From: Spirochaetia bacterium
GTDB taxonomy: Bacteria; Spirochaetota; Spirochaetia; Treponematales; Breznakiellaceae
Assembly (NCBI GenBank): GCA_025997715.1
Contig: BNUY01000107.1
Coordinates: forward strand, 1 to 10,900
Direction of reading: 5' to 3'
DNA: 10,900 bases
The notes beneath the pieces were generated by a model. That model made no database searches. It saw only the letters and a list, made by a program, of their open reading frames with translations, and was not told where the DNA came from. A program made the position numbers and the translations under genes. Positions 1 through 6,588 of this stretch are shown piece by piece (the stretch's first letter is position 1; every line of letters starts with the position of its first letter).

Positions 1-33
1 TATACCATGGAGGACGAGTTTTTTGTAAAATGA
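1..33 (+). CDS. Possible C-terminal tail of a plus-strand gene cut by the left edge
   Basis: Frame 1 is open from the left edge and ends at TGA (31-33), giving a tail of ten residues that finishes MEDEFFVK. A weak CACC/GGTG hairpin (about 38-50) follows. The visible part is too short to name a family or be sure it is coding. Nothing in the next 65 bases contradicts a gene end here. Confidence 0.25.
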   Translation, partial: YTMEDEFFVK

Positions 34-98
34 TTTTCACCTTTTGGGTGTTTCGGGATTTTGCCCTATCTCTATACCTGGCAATGATTTACGGGCTT

Positions 99-545
99 TT
101 ACAATAATACATATACGGATTCAGGTTTTATTTCATTTATCACCCCATTAAAAAATGATGATAACTGTTTTACCGTACTTTCACCCAATAATTTTGATAA
201 TTCGCCGCTATATTTTGTAAACAAAGACATCATATCAAATAATATTTTTCCCTTTTCTGATAAGTTTTCCGGATAAACTGTTGGATAGTTGTCCAATGGG
301 AAATCATCTGAGAATGGATCTTGTAATTCTTCATGAAACTCTTTAATCTCCATTTGCAAGTGGTCATGCTCCGCTATTGTCAGGATGTAATTGGTACTCG
401 TGTCGTCAAGGAACTGTAATAGTTCCTTGCGGCGGGTAAGGTGCCCTGTCCCTTCCATCGGGCTTTCGTCCGCAAGCTCCGGCGGATTTTCCGTCCATGT
501 TTTTTCAAGCGCCCACGCTTCTTCATCAGTTGGTCGTCTAGCCAT
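99..545 (-). CDS. Hypothetical small acidic protein (148 aa)
   Basis: I do not recognise a named function. I chose the ATG at 545 because GGGAG lies 6 nt upstream; the frame is open for nine more residues to an ATG at 572, but that would place the start inside a palindrome. The N-terminal third (MARRPTDEEAWALEKTW, then an NPPEL segment and TRRKELLQFLDD) is polar. The segment around NYILTIAEHD is the most hydrophobic stretch. The rest is acidic and probably helical, with no signal peptide or membrane helix. The N-terminal pattern, PTDEEA...NPP...LDD...NYxLTxAE, reminds me of small antitoxin-like proteins of gut bacteria; this is memory only. The first third is visibly richer in G+C than the AT-rich C-terminal part, suggesting a composite gene. 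It lies 51 nt downstream of the frameshifted gene 597-1069, probably in the same transcript. Confidence 0.75.
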   Translation of the reverse strand: MARRPTDEEAWALEKTWTENPPELADESPMEGTGHLTRRKELLQFLDDTSTNYILTIAEHDHLQMEIKEFHEELQDPFSDDFPLDNYPTVYPENLSEKGKILFDMMSLFTKYSGELSKLLGESTVKQLSSFFNGVINEIKPESVYVLL

Positions 546-559
546 TTTTTCTCCCGGCG

Positions 560-585
560 CAGCGTATAGCATATGTTATGCGCTG
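560..585. repeat. 26-bp imperfect palindrome upstream of the 99-545 gene
   Basis: Arms CAGCG and CGCTG flank an inner region centred on CATATG; 22 of 26 positions are self-complementary. It lies just upstream of the ribosome binding site of the gene starting at 545, in the gap after the gene ending at 597. It could be an operator or a weak hairpin in the mRNA; nothing decides between these. Confidence 0.45.
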
Positions 586-596
586 TTTTTTTTGCT

Positions 597-1069
597 TTAT
601 CCAAACTTTATTTTATTACTAAATTTTTTATCTTTATCCTTTTTTAATATTTTTGCGAAGATATTTACAGTATATTTCCAATAATCGGATGGTATTATTG
701 TATCCATTTCTCCCAATTTATATAAAGCTAATGTTAATCTTTTATCAAACTTTATCATTATTTCATTTTTTTTGCAAATGGAAATAATTCCTTTAACATT
801 TTTTGATTTTAAAACTATAATTGGTGCAGATGTTTTACCATATTCATATTCTAAACCAACAGCATATTCATTTTTTCTGACAACAAGTAAACAGATTCTA
901 TTTATTTTTTTTTCAATTGGTTCTATGGTTTCATATGATTTATTATTAAAATTATAATATTACCTTTCAAATATTCCCCAAAACTCATTAGATTATTATT
1001 ATTTGGAATAAAGATATATTTATCCATGATAAAATACTTTTTTAATGTGATAAGAGTGTTATAAACCAT
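597..1069 (-). pseudogene. Hypothetical gene split by a frameshift
   Basis: Two reading frames on the minus strand join into one protein of about 156 residues. The 5' part starts at an ATG at 1069 with a strong AGGGG ribosome binding site, reads through MDKYIFIP and MSFGEYLKG, and stops at a TAG at 923-925. The 3' part is open from 959 to the TAA at 597-599. It reads like a real protein: IEKKINRICLLVVRKN, an alternating strand-like middle, then IPSDYWKYTVNIFAKIL and a lysine-rich end. The frames overlap only in the AT-rich stretch 925-959, and the 3' part is in the -1 frame, as expected after loss of one base. The 3' part has no convincing start of its own. The family is not recognised. It could be a decaying gene, an assembly error or, less likely, recoding, since no classical slippery heptamer is visible. 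Confidence 0.6.
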
Positions 1070-1084
1070 AAAATCCCCTGTATC

Positions 1085-1113
1085 GTTATTTTATATTTAT
1101 TTATATTTGTCAA
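1085..1113 (-). promoter_or_regulatory. Possible promoter for the 597-1069 gene
   Basis: A perfect minus-strand TTGACA (1108-1113) is followed by an A/T-only stretch. The best -10 matches are TAAAAT after only 14 nt (1088-1093) or AATAAC after 17 nt (1085-1090). The -35 is convincing and the -10 is not. Transcription would start 10-15 nt before the ribosome binding site. Confidence 0.35.
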
Positions 1114-1336
1114 GTTATTTTATACAAAATTTTCAAAAAAAATGGTGCATAACTTGTGTACAAACGCAGCTTCGTGATACTCGACAATCATACCCCTCAC
1201 TATACCACATACCCCCCCCGCAAAGTCAAACAAAGGGGAAATTTGACCAGGATGACGAGGATTCCTCTTTGGAGAGGATTTGGATAATAGCTTACATAGC
1301 AAGAAAAAATATTACGCCAAATTATTCCTAAATGCT

Positions 1337-1364
1337 TTGAAGATTTTAACCGGTATGATACAAT
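1337..1364 (+). promoter_or_regulatory. Promoter of the 1442-5610 operon
   Basis: TTGAAG (1337-1342) and TACAAT (1359-1364) are separated by 16 nt, with transcription expected near 1371 and a 5' leader of about 70 nt. The minus-strand TPR gene has almost the same arrangement (TTGAAT-16-TACAAT). A TATAAT at 1422-1427 is too close to the ribosome binding site (AGGAGG 1431-1436) to be the main -10. The rest of the 1114-1441 gap holds a C8 run (about 1211-1218) and an 11-bp palindrome at 1420-1430, but no supportable gene. Confidence 0.5.
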
Positions 1365-1441
1365 AGAATGTAAGGACGTGCTGCCCCTCCTCGACTGGGA
1401 AAAGGCGTGATGGACGTATGGTATAATACCAGGAGGAATAC

Positions 1442-1936
1442 ATGATTACGGAATACGCTCTCAAAAAATTAAGTGTCATTGAAAGGGAATATTTTCGGGA
1501 TTGGTTAATGAACAATTTTCCAATTTATGCCATGGCCCATGATATTGACACTATTATGAGTACAATGAGAGATGTAGGAGCTCAATGTAAAAAAACGGAA
1601 AAATTTTTAAATGGTATTCACGATCATAAAAAATGGGATATTGAGGAATCTATATATTTAGACGAATTTGGAAGCCGCATTGATGCTGAGGATAAATTAA
1701 AAGACTTAAGTGCACTGGAAAGAGTGTATTTTAGATATTGGCTAAATGAAGAATATAGCGGTTGGTTCTATCTGGATGAAGAACAAATGAAAGATGCGGA
1801 TTATAGCATTGATGGATTAATTGACGCCCTGTTGGAAATTGAGACGGATTATAAAGAAATAAGCGAAATGTTGAATGCTATACATGATCATAGCAAATGG
1901 GATAAGGACATTATGAAAAAAATGGATGAAGATTAA
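1442..1936 (+). CDS. Hypothetical protein built from two copies of one ~70-aa domain
   Basis: The ATG is preceded by a perfect AGGAGG with 5 nt spacing. The 164 residues are an internal duplication. Copy 1 (about 8-66) opens LKKLSVIEREYFRDWL and closes FLNGIHDHKKWD. Copy 2 (about 86-156) opens LKDLSALERVYFRYWL and closes MLNAIHDHSKWD. The most conserved features are L(S)xxERxYFRxWL at the start and LNxIHDHxKWD at the end. Both halves look alpha-helical and acidic, with no signal peptide or membrane segment. The repeated HDH could bind a metal or be structural; that is a guess. It is the first gene of the plus operon, 11 nt before the next start. Base composition is AT-rich like the first 450 bp of the next gene. 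The family is not recognised. Confidence 0.85.
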   Translation: MITEYALKKLSVIEREYFRDWLMNNFPIYAMAHDIDTIMSTMRDVGAQCKKTEKFLNGIHDHKKWDIEESIYLDEFGSRIDAEDKLKDLSALERVYFRYWLNEEYSGWFYLDEEQMKDADYSIDGLIDALLEIETDYKEISEMLNAIHDHSKWDKDIMKKMDED

Positions 1937-1947
1937 AGGAGTTTATT

Positions 1948-4164
1948 GTGGAACCAAAAAGAAGTTCAACCGGTTATATTTTATTGCATTATCTACCCAT
2001 AGAAGAAAGAACATATGCACTATATTATGAAAGTGTTTCTATAAGCAAATTAGAATTACGATTTGTACCGTATAAATTTAGGGATGCAAAAATGATTTCA
2101 ACCATTACGCATTTTAACGGCGTATTAAAATTTATTCCCCATGAACTAAAAACATATGCAATGTGTTTGGATGCTGTTACAAGAAATCCTTATGACTTAC
2201 ACTATGTACCAAAAAAATTCAAAACATTAGAATTATGTACAATGGCTGTCATGTATCATTACTATTCATTACGGTATGTTCCAAAAAGATATAAAACAGA
2301 GGAATTTATTGAATTGATTCATAACGAGTACCGAAGAAGATATGGTGCAATACCATGGGAATACATGGATTTTAGAGAACTACGGCAGGATATTGAAGCG
2401 GCGATAAAAAAAGACGGATACCTGTATCTGGGCCACTATGCTAATCCATCAAAAACAAAAGCCGCTGATGTAGAGGCGGTGCTTGCTCATTGTCGGGGGG
2501 ATTTGGCGCGGATCAAGTCCATTATTATTCATGTAAATATAATTTCGGCTCTGGAACCGCTTTTCAAAATTGGCGCCCTGGAAAAAATCGAAATTGAGGG
2601 TTATTGTAACAAATCGGAAACGGAACTGCCCGAATCAATCGGAAACTGTAGGGGGCTAAAAACAATAAGCCTCCCCCGATTAGTAAAAATCCCTGAATGG
2701 CTGCGGCGCCTGCCCGCCCTTTCAAAGCTCTCCCTGAACGGGATAAAAAGTACCGTCCTGCCGGACTGGATTGGAGAACTTTCATCCCTTACCAGTCTTA
2801 ATTTAAATAATCTGTGTGCGGTAGAAACCTTGCCGGATACTATGGTAAACCTTCCCGCCCTTACTGAACTTAGGGTTACAAACAGCCGTATCACCTCCCT
2901 GCCCGGGGAGATTGGCAAGATAACTTCCCTGGTAACGGTGACGGTATCCAATACGGAAATTACCGCCCTGCCTGAAAGCATCGGAAACCTGGCCTCGCTG
3001 GTATCTCTCAATGTATCAGACAACGATGGGCTGTCATCATTACCGGATAGTATTGGCAATCTTCATTCCCTGGAAACCCTGGATCTCAGCTCTACGAACC
3101 TTGTAAGTCTGCCTGATAGTATCGGTAATTTAACGGCCTTAAAAGAACTTAATCTGGCCAATTCTCCCTTGATTTACCTGCCCGAAAGCCTGGGCAATCT
3201 GAAAAACCTTACCCGTCTTGATATACGTTCCACTCCGCTTAAAATACTGCCCGGAAGTTTTGATAAACTCACCGCCCTTGATACTATCGATATAAGCAAG
3301 ACAAAAATAGAATCTCTGCCGCCGTCGATTGATTCTATTGAAAACGTAATAAATATACCTCAGATCGAATTGATACGTGAAGAAGGAACCCTCTGTTACG
3401 GTGATTTTGTTGAAGGGTACTACCGGACTGTCGAAAAAGTGTTTGTGTACAATACCAAAGCCCGTCGGGAAGGATTGCTTTCCCTGGAAGAAGAATTAGA
3501 TTGGCTCAAGGAAGGTTTTTTTAAGCAGGGCATACGGATGATAGTTGATGGAGTTGATGAGGTTACCATACGGTTTATTCTTTCAAATTACATTGAACGG
3601 GAGCAGGATCACTACCGGAAAAAGCTTAAACAGATACAGATGGAAGGTATCCTCGGCATACAGTCCGGTATGGCCCCGGCCCTGTTGATACTCATGCTTA
3701 ATTCCATGGTTCATATTCCCGGCGACCGTATTACCAAACTTTGTTTACAATACCTTGACGGTAATAGTAACGTTTTTGATCAATATCTTTTACAGGATGC
3801 ATTATTAAAAAAAACGGACCGGGAAGAAGTCCGCTTTATCCTGAGGGCAGTGGAAATTGCTCAACGAGCCTTAAAGGAAGGTTTACCGGCACTCAAAAAT
3901 ATGCTGGACAAGGAGGCTGTCGTCGGCCGGGATATTTTTGAATACGGAATTCTTTTTGTTATAGACGGGAGACCAAAAGAATGTATCGAAAAAATCCTAA
4001 GCAATTTGATTGAACATGAAACCGATCCCTGGAAGAAGAATTTGCAGAAGGCAAAAAAAACAGCGGTATGGTCTATTCAGGAGGGGGATACCTCCGGAAT
4101 TCTGGCAATGAAACTACTTAGCTTCTTTGGCGCCGATGTCCGGGCCATTATGGAGAAAGCATGA
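1948..4164 (+). CDS. Mosaic protein: ELCxxAV repeats, leucine-rich repeats and two MotA-like soluble domains
   Basis: It starts at GTG 1948, with AAAGGAG 6 nt upstream. Three parts make up the 738 residues. Residues 10-125 hold about five 23-24-residue units of the form LxxVPxxxKTxELCxxAV, resembling DUF4116 repeats. Residues 200-470 hold about eleven leucine-rich repeats of the LPxSIGNLxxLxxLxLxxT type, an intracellular protein-binding scaffold. Residues 505-588 and 641-727 are two copies of one domain. Copy 1 has ARREGLLSLEEEL (505-517), GIRMIVDGVD (528-537) and EGILGIQSG (566-574). Copy 2 has LKEGLPAL, GILFVIDGRP (667-676) and SIQEGD near 711. These follow the order of the cytoplasmic loop and post-TM4 tail of flagellar MotA, with the membrane helices missing. 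There is no signal peptide. The first 450 bp are clearly more AT-rich than the rest. It overlaps the next gene by 4 nt (ATGA). Function is unknown; a soluble scaffold is likely. Confidence 0.9.
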   Translation: MEPKRSSTGYILLHYLPIEERTYALYYESVSISKLELRFVPYKFRDAKMISTITHFNGVLKFIPHELKTYAMCLDAVTRNPYDLHYVPKKFKTLELCTMAVMYHYYSLRYVPKRYKTEEFIELIHNEYRRRYGAIPWEYMDFRELRQDIEAAIKKDGYLYLGHYANPSKTKAADVEAVLAHCRGDLARIKSIIIHVNIISALEPLFKIGALEKIEIEGYCNKSETELPESIGNCRGLKTISLPRLVKIPEWLRRLPALSKLSLNGIKSTVLPDWIGELSSLTSLNLNNLCAVETLPDTMVNLPALTELRVTNSRITSLPGEIGKITSLVTVTVSNTEITALPESIGNLASLVSLNVSDNDGLSSLPDSIGNLHSLETLDLSSTNLVSLPDSIGNLTALKELNLANSPLIYLPESLGNLKNLTRLDIRSTPLKILPGSFDKLTALDTIDISKTKIESLPPSIDSIENVINIPQIELIREEGTLCYGDFVEGYYRTVEKVFVYNTKARREGLLSLEEELDWLKEGFFKQGIRMIVDGVDEVTIRFILSNYIEREQDHYRKKLKQIQMEGILGIQSGMAPALLILMLNSMVHIPGDRITKLCLQYLDGNSNVFDQYLLQDALLKKTDREEVRFILRAVEIAQRALKEGLPALKNMLDKEAVVGRDIFEYGILFVIDGRPKECIEKILSNLIEHETDPWKKNLQKAKKTAVWSIQEGDTSGILAMKLLSFFGADVRAIMEKA

Positions 4165-4646
4165 AAGAACCGGAAGTAAAATTAATCGAACAAAATGACT
4201 CTTCCAAACTGACTTTCAAATCGGAAGTTAATTCGCTTGAATTCACCGCAAACATTGATAATGTACAATTTATAGATCAAAAAGAAAGGGATGAAAAACT
4301 TGCAGAAATCGGGAAGCAAATATCTATAACCTATTCATCCCCCAAAAAGAAAAAACCGAAACTATTTGAAATACGATTTTTTAGAACTTCAATATCCCAG
4401 GAAGAAATTGACGATTTATTGCCTATGCTTGGTATCCATGAAACAGCCTTCCAAAAATTAAAAAAACGGATTAAATACTTTTTCAACTCAAAATGGCGGA
4501 TAAACATGGAAATAAACGGAAACCCGATAGGTTTCCCAAGAAGAAAACCTAAAAGTGGTTGCGTCCTTTCCGATGAGGAGGTTTCGCAATTAATAGAAGA
4601 GTTAAAAAAGGAGGAATCTAATGGAGATGCGTATGGAAAAAATTAA
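4161..4646 (+). CDS. Hypothetical protein coupled to the LRR gene (161 aa)
   Basis: The start overlaps the stop of the LRR gene as ATGA, with GGAG 5 nt upstream, so translation is probably coupled. The N-terminal half (LTFKSEVNSLEFTANIDNV, then QISITYSS) looks beta-rich. A basic patch KKKKPK (62-67) follows, then SQEEIDDLL (79-87), a helical basic segment and a C-terminal acidic helix containing LSDEEVSQLIEELKK. The SQEEIDDLL stretch resembles the short EIDALL motif of flagellar FliM/FliN proteins, but this pattern can arise from ordinary helix capping. There is no membrane segment. The last 26 nt overlap the start of the zinc-ribbon gene. The family is not recognised. Confidence 0.85.
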   Translation: MKEPEVKLIEQNDSSKLTFKSEVNSLEFTANIDNVQFIDQKERDEKLAEIGKQISITYSSPKKKKPKLFEIRFFRTSISQEEIDDLLPMLGIHETAFQKLKKRIKYFFNSKWRINMEINGNPIGFPRRKPKSGCVLSDEEVSQLIEELKKEESNGDAYGKN

Positions 4647-5610
4647 TAATGCCGTTGCCGGATACTATGAAAGGCGGCAACGAATGGAGGAGAATGACTG
4701 TAAGTATTGGCTCCACGATGATGGGGAAACCGAATGTCCTTTCTGTCATCATGTTTTTCCAAAATTGCTTTATGAAGATGGAACTTTTTTCTCGGCCTGG
4801 GCTTGTTTTAACTATTGTCCTCAATGTGGAGAACCCGTCGCTTTAGACAGGCTAAATAAGGGGGTGAGAAATTGGGAAGATGAAGAAGTAGCGCTTGAGG
4901 CAATCAAAGCAAATGGCTATTGCCTAAAACGGGTACCTCTGAAACGCAGGACAGAAAAACTTTGCATTGCTGCCGTAGAGGAATATACCTATGCCTTGAA
5001 ATATGTGCCAATGGAAATTTTAAACCAAAAGATTTGCCGTGCTGCCGTGCATAAAGAAGATGAGTATTCAGAAACGGGTATTCTAAACGAGATTCCCGAA
5101 CAATTCAGAACGAGGGATATATGTCTGGATGCGTTGAAATATACCTATGAACAAGGCGCCGAATTTAGCCGTATTCCTTCATCGCTTTTAACCTACGATT
5201 TCTATCTTGAAGCGGTAAAAATTGGCGGAGTTGTAATGCGGCATGTTCCTGAATCATTTAAGACGGCGGAACTTTGTATGGCGGCGGTTAAAGCAAACTC
5301 CCGAATTCTCCATGAAGTCCCGCTCAATTTACGGACAGCGGAATTATGTATGGCGGCAATGCAATGTGACGGGTGGGCGCTCGAATATGTGCCCGGCCAT
5401 CTCCGGACAAGGGAACTCTGTATTGCTGCGGTGAAAACATGGTTCATGAGCCTTAAAGATATACCGGGTGAGTTACTTGACGAGGAAATGTACCGAATCG
5501 CGGTACGTGAAGATGGCGCCGCGCTTGATTATGTCCCGGAGCGGTTTAAGACACAGGAAATTCGTCTGCTTGCCCTGGGGCAGGACAGAAAATCCTCTGA
5601 ACAAAGGTGA
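4621..5610 (+). CDS. Zinc-ribbon protein with ELCxxAV (DUF4116-like) repeats
   Basis: The ATG at 4621 follows AAGGAGG by 6 nt, inside the end of the previous gene. Residues 39-42 (CPFC) and 66-69 (CPQC) form a CxxC...CxxCG pair that should bind one zinc, as in small zinc ribbons. From about residue 88 to the end there are about nine units of 23-27 residues of the form LxxVPxxxRTxELCxxAV. The clearest lie at 200-290, where FKTAELCMAAVKANS and LRTAELCMAAMQCDG are near copies. The same repeat forms the N-terminus of the LRR protein two genes upstream, so the two products may bind the same partner or each other. Alpha-helical hairpins forming a solenoid are likely. There is no secretion signal. 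It is the last gene of the operon. Function is unknown; repeats of this kind suggest protein binding. Confidence 0.9.
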   Translation: MEMRMEKINNAVAGYYERRQRMEENDCKYWLHDDGETECPFCHHVFPKLLYEDGTFFSAWACFNYCPQCGEPVALDRLNKGVRNWEDEEVALEAIKANGYCLKRVPLKRRTEKLCIAAVEEYTYALKYVPMEILNQKICRAAVHKEDEYSETGILNEIPEQFRTRDICLDALKYTYEQGAEFSRIPSSLLTYDFYLEAVKIGGVVMRHVPESFKTAELCMAAVKANSRILHEVPLNLRTAELCMAAMQCDGWALEYVPGHLRTRELCIAAVKTWFMSLKDIPGELLDEEMYRIAVREDGAALDYVPERFKTQEIRLLALGQDRKSSEQR

Positions 5611-5621
5611 ACGCCCTAGCA

Positions 5622-5643
5622 TTATTTGAACTGGTTCAAATAA
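5622..5643. repeat. Perfect inverted repeat after the plus operon
   Basis: Arms TTATTTGAAC and GTTCAAATAA are separated by only TG, starting 12 nt after the stop of the operon's last gene. The arms are AT-rich and no T-run follows directly (GCGGCTTTTCC), so it is a poor intrinsic terminator. It could still mark the 3' end for the plus operon or for the converging minus gene, or be a protein-binding site. Confidence 0.5.
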
Positions 5644-5709
5644 GCGGCTTTTCCCGACGTCTCGTTTATTGACCAGAGGGTTAAATTTACTTATGCTAAT
5701 TCTATTTCA

Positions 5710-6150
5710 CTATTTCCTCCTTTGTTTATTTAAAGAATATTCAATGAATTTGTTAATATTTTCAACGGATAGTTTTATTATTTCTTCTTTATTAATGTTA
5801 AAAAATATACATAATTCATCGCATATATCATATGAAATAGCATCCATGATATATCGTTCTGTTATTTCCTTATTCGCGGCCACATTTTTATTAAATTCTC
5901 TTTTTATAGCATCAATTGACTTCCGTATTTCACCTTCAGTACATGAAATTCTTTTACCATCTTTTGACATGCTCCAAGGATCTGACGATTCCTTAATTTC
6001 AGGATATATACTATCTTCATTTTCATTAACCTTCATCATTACCATATTATTTTTCCTTCGAAATATTCTATGCCATATTTTTTTATCTTCCTTTTCAGAA
6101 GCCGCCGTTGTTATTCCATGATACATATTTTTCTTTTTGCTGCGGCTCAT
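5710..6150 (-). CDS. MSRSxxK/GITTAxSEK-type hypothetical protein with C-terminal extension
   Basis: The start at 6150 is preferred because the GGGGGG ribosome binding site lies 7 nt upstream; an ATG two codons earlier (6156) is almost on top of it. The protein is 146 residues. Its N-terminus (MSRSKKKNMYHGITTA, then SEKEDKKIWHRIFRRK) follows a pattern I know from many small bacterial proteins of unknown function: MSRSxxKxPxxGxTTAxSEKxDKxxWHRxxRR. Those are often much shorter. Here an acidic, helical extension of about 100 residues follows, ending NINKFIEYSLNKQ. The opposite strand is also open here, but its product is an implausible hydrophobic antisense protein, and this frame has the ribosome binding site and family pattern. 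It lies about 95 nt downstream of a terminator that closes a structured leader or RNA gene. Confidence 0.8.
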   Translation of the reverse strand: MSRSKKKNMYHGITTAASEKEDKKIWHRIFRRKNNMVMMKVNENEDSIYPEIKESSDPWSMSKDGKRISCTEGEIRKSIDAIKREFNKNVAANKEITERYIMDAISYDICDELCIFFNINKEEIIKLSVENINKFIEYSLNKQRRK

Positions 6151-6244
6151 ATTCATACCCCCCTATACTATTTTTATTTTTTCTTTGCCATAATAAAGAA
6201 GGGTACACCATTTTCAGGATGACTTCCAGTGTCATGGCAACAGA

Positions 6245-6272
6245 AGAAAAAGCCGCACGATTAGGTGCGGCT
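6245..6272 (-). terminator. Intrinsic terminator of the structured RNA
   Basis: On the minus strand an 8-bp perfect stem (AGCCGCAC / GTGCGGCT, 6-nt loop) at 6251-6272 runs straight into TTTTTCTTC. This is a textbook rho-independent terminator. It ends the transcript starting near 6426 and could act as an attenuator for the gene at 5710-6150. Confidence 0.85.
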
Positions 6273-6426
6273 CCGCTAAAACCGGCATTTTAGAAGGAAC
6301 CAAGCCATACTTTCGACAAATTTTTTTGTGATGAACTTCCGCTCCACTCCATAAAAGTCTTAGCGAAACCTCTATGTGCGGCAAATATTCCAACGAAGTT
6401 GTGGCTACTCAACCATAAATGCCGGT
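6245..6426 (-). ncRNA. Candidate structured RNA (or terminator-controlled leader), ~180 nt
   Basis: The minus strand has no credible ORF here but has an organised transcription unit. The predicted start falls at 6426-6427, exactly where a perfect 10-bp stem begins: ACCGGCATTT (6417-6426) pairs with AAATGCCGGT (6281-6290). Inside, after a bubble of about 10 nt per side, AGCCA-ACTT-CG (6394-6406) pairs with CG-AAGT-TGGCT (6303-6315) with small bulges. A further arm is TTTCGCT (6362-6368) with AGCGGAA (6337-6343), and there is an ACAAA/TTTGT hairpin. The terminator follows 8 nt after the closing stem. It matches none of the 6S, RNase P, SRP, tmRNA, T-box or common riboswitch signatures I can recall. 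Either a free small RNA or a regulatory leader for 5710-6150 fits. Confidence 0.6.
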
Positions 6427-6433
6427 CAATTTA

Positions 6434-6461
6434 AATATACCACAAAAATACACTTTGTCAA
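6434..6461 (-). promoter_or_regulatory. Promoter of the structured RNA
   Basis: A perfect TTGACA (6456-6461), a 16-nt spacer and TATATT (6434-6439) on the minus strand. The transcription start expected 7 nt downstream coincides with the 5' arm of the closing stem at 6426. Nothing further is visible between 6462 and 6588 except a G7 run (6531-6537). Confidence 0.7.
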
Positions 6462-6588
6462 CCGGTTAGGAAAATTCAAATGTTGGCATATACTTTTTTA
6501 TACAATTAAGGTGTAAAATAAGTTATAAGCGGGGGGGATAATTCCGTTGTTAATTATTAGTATCTGTAATGGCAGCTTATTGCTATTA

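Noticed and set aside
391..684. 97-residue plus-strand open frame
   Set aside because: It is antisense to the 99-545 gene and crosses its promoter-side palindrome, with a low-complexity Ser/Phe-rich product.
772..957. 61-residue plus-strand open frame
   Set aside because: It is opposite the frameshifted minus-strand gene and has no ribosome binding site; the minus strand reads far better.
1422..1427. TATAAT as the -10 of the plus operon
   Set aside because: Transcription would start inside the AGGAGG ribosome binding site; TTGAAG-16-TACAAT at 1337-1364 is better placed.
2601..3059. 152-residue open frame on the minus strand inside the LRR gene
   Set aside because: It is the antisense shadow of regular leucine-rich repeats; the plus frame has clear repeat structure.
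5622..5643. Intrinsic terminator for the plus operon
   Set aside because: The stem is AT-rich, the loop is 2 nt and no T-run follows directly; it is listed as an inverted repeat instead.
5669..6121. 150-residue open frame on the plus strand, opposite the GITTAxSEK-type gene
   Set aside because: It is a very hydrophobic product typical of the antisense of a charged protein. It has no ribosome binding site, and the minus frame has a family-like N-terminus and GGGGGG site.
6245..6426. 6S RNA identity for the structured RNA
   Set aside because: Size and terminal stem fit, but the bubble lies only 10 nt from the 5' end and I see no 6S signature. It is kept as an unassigned RNA.
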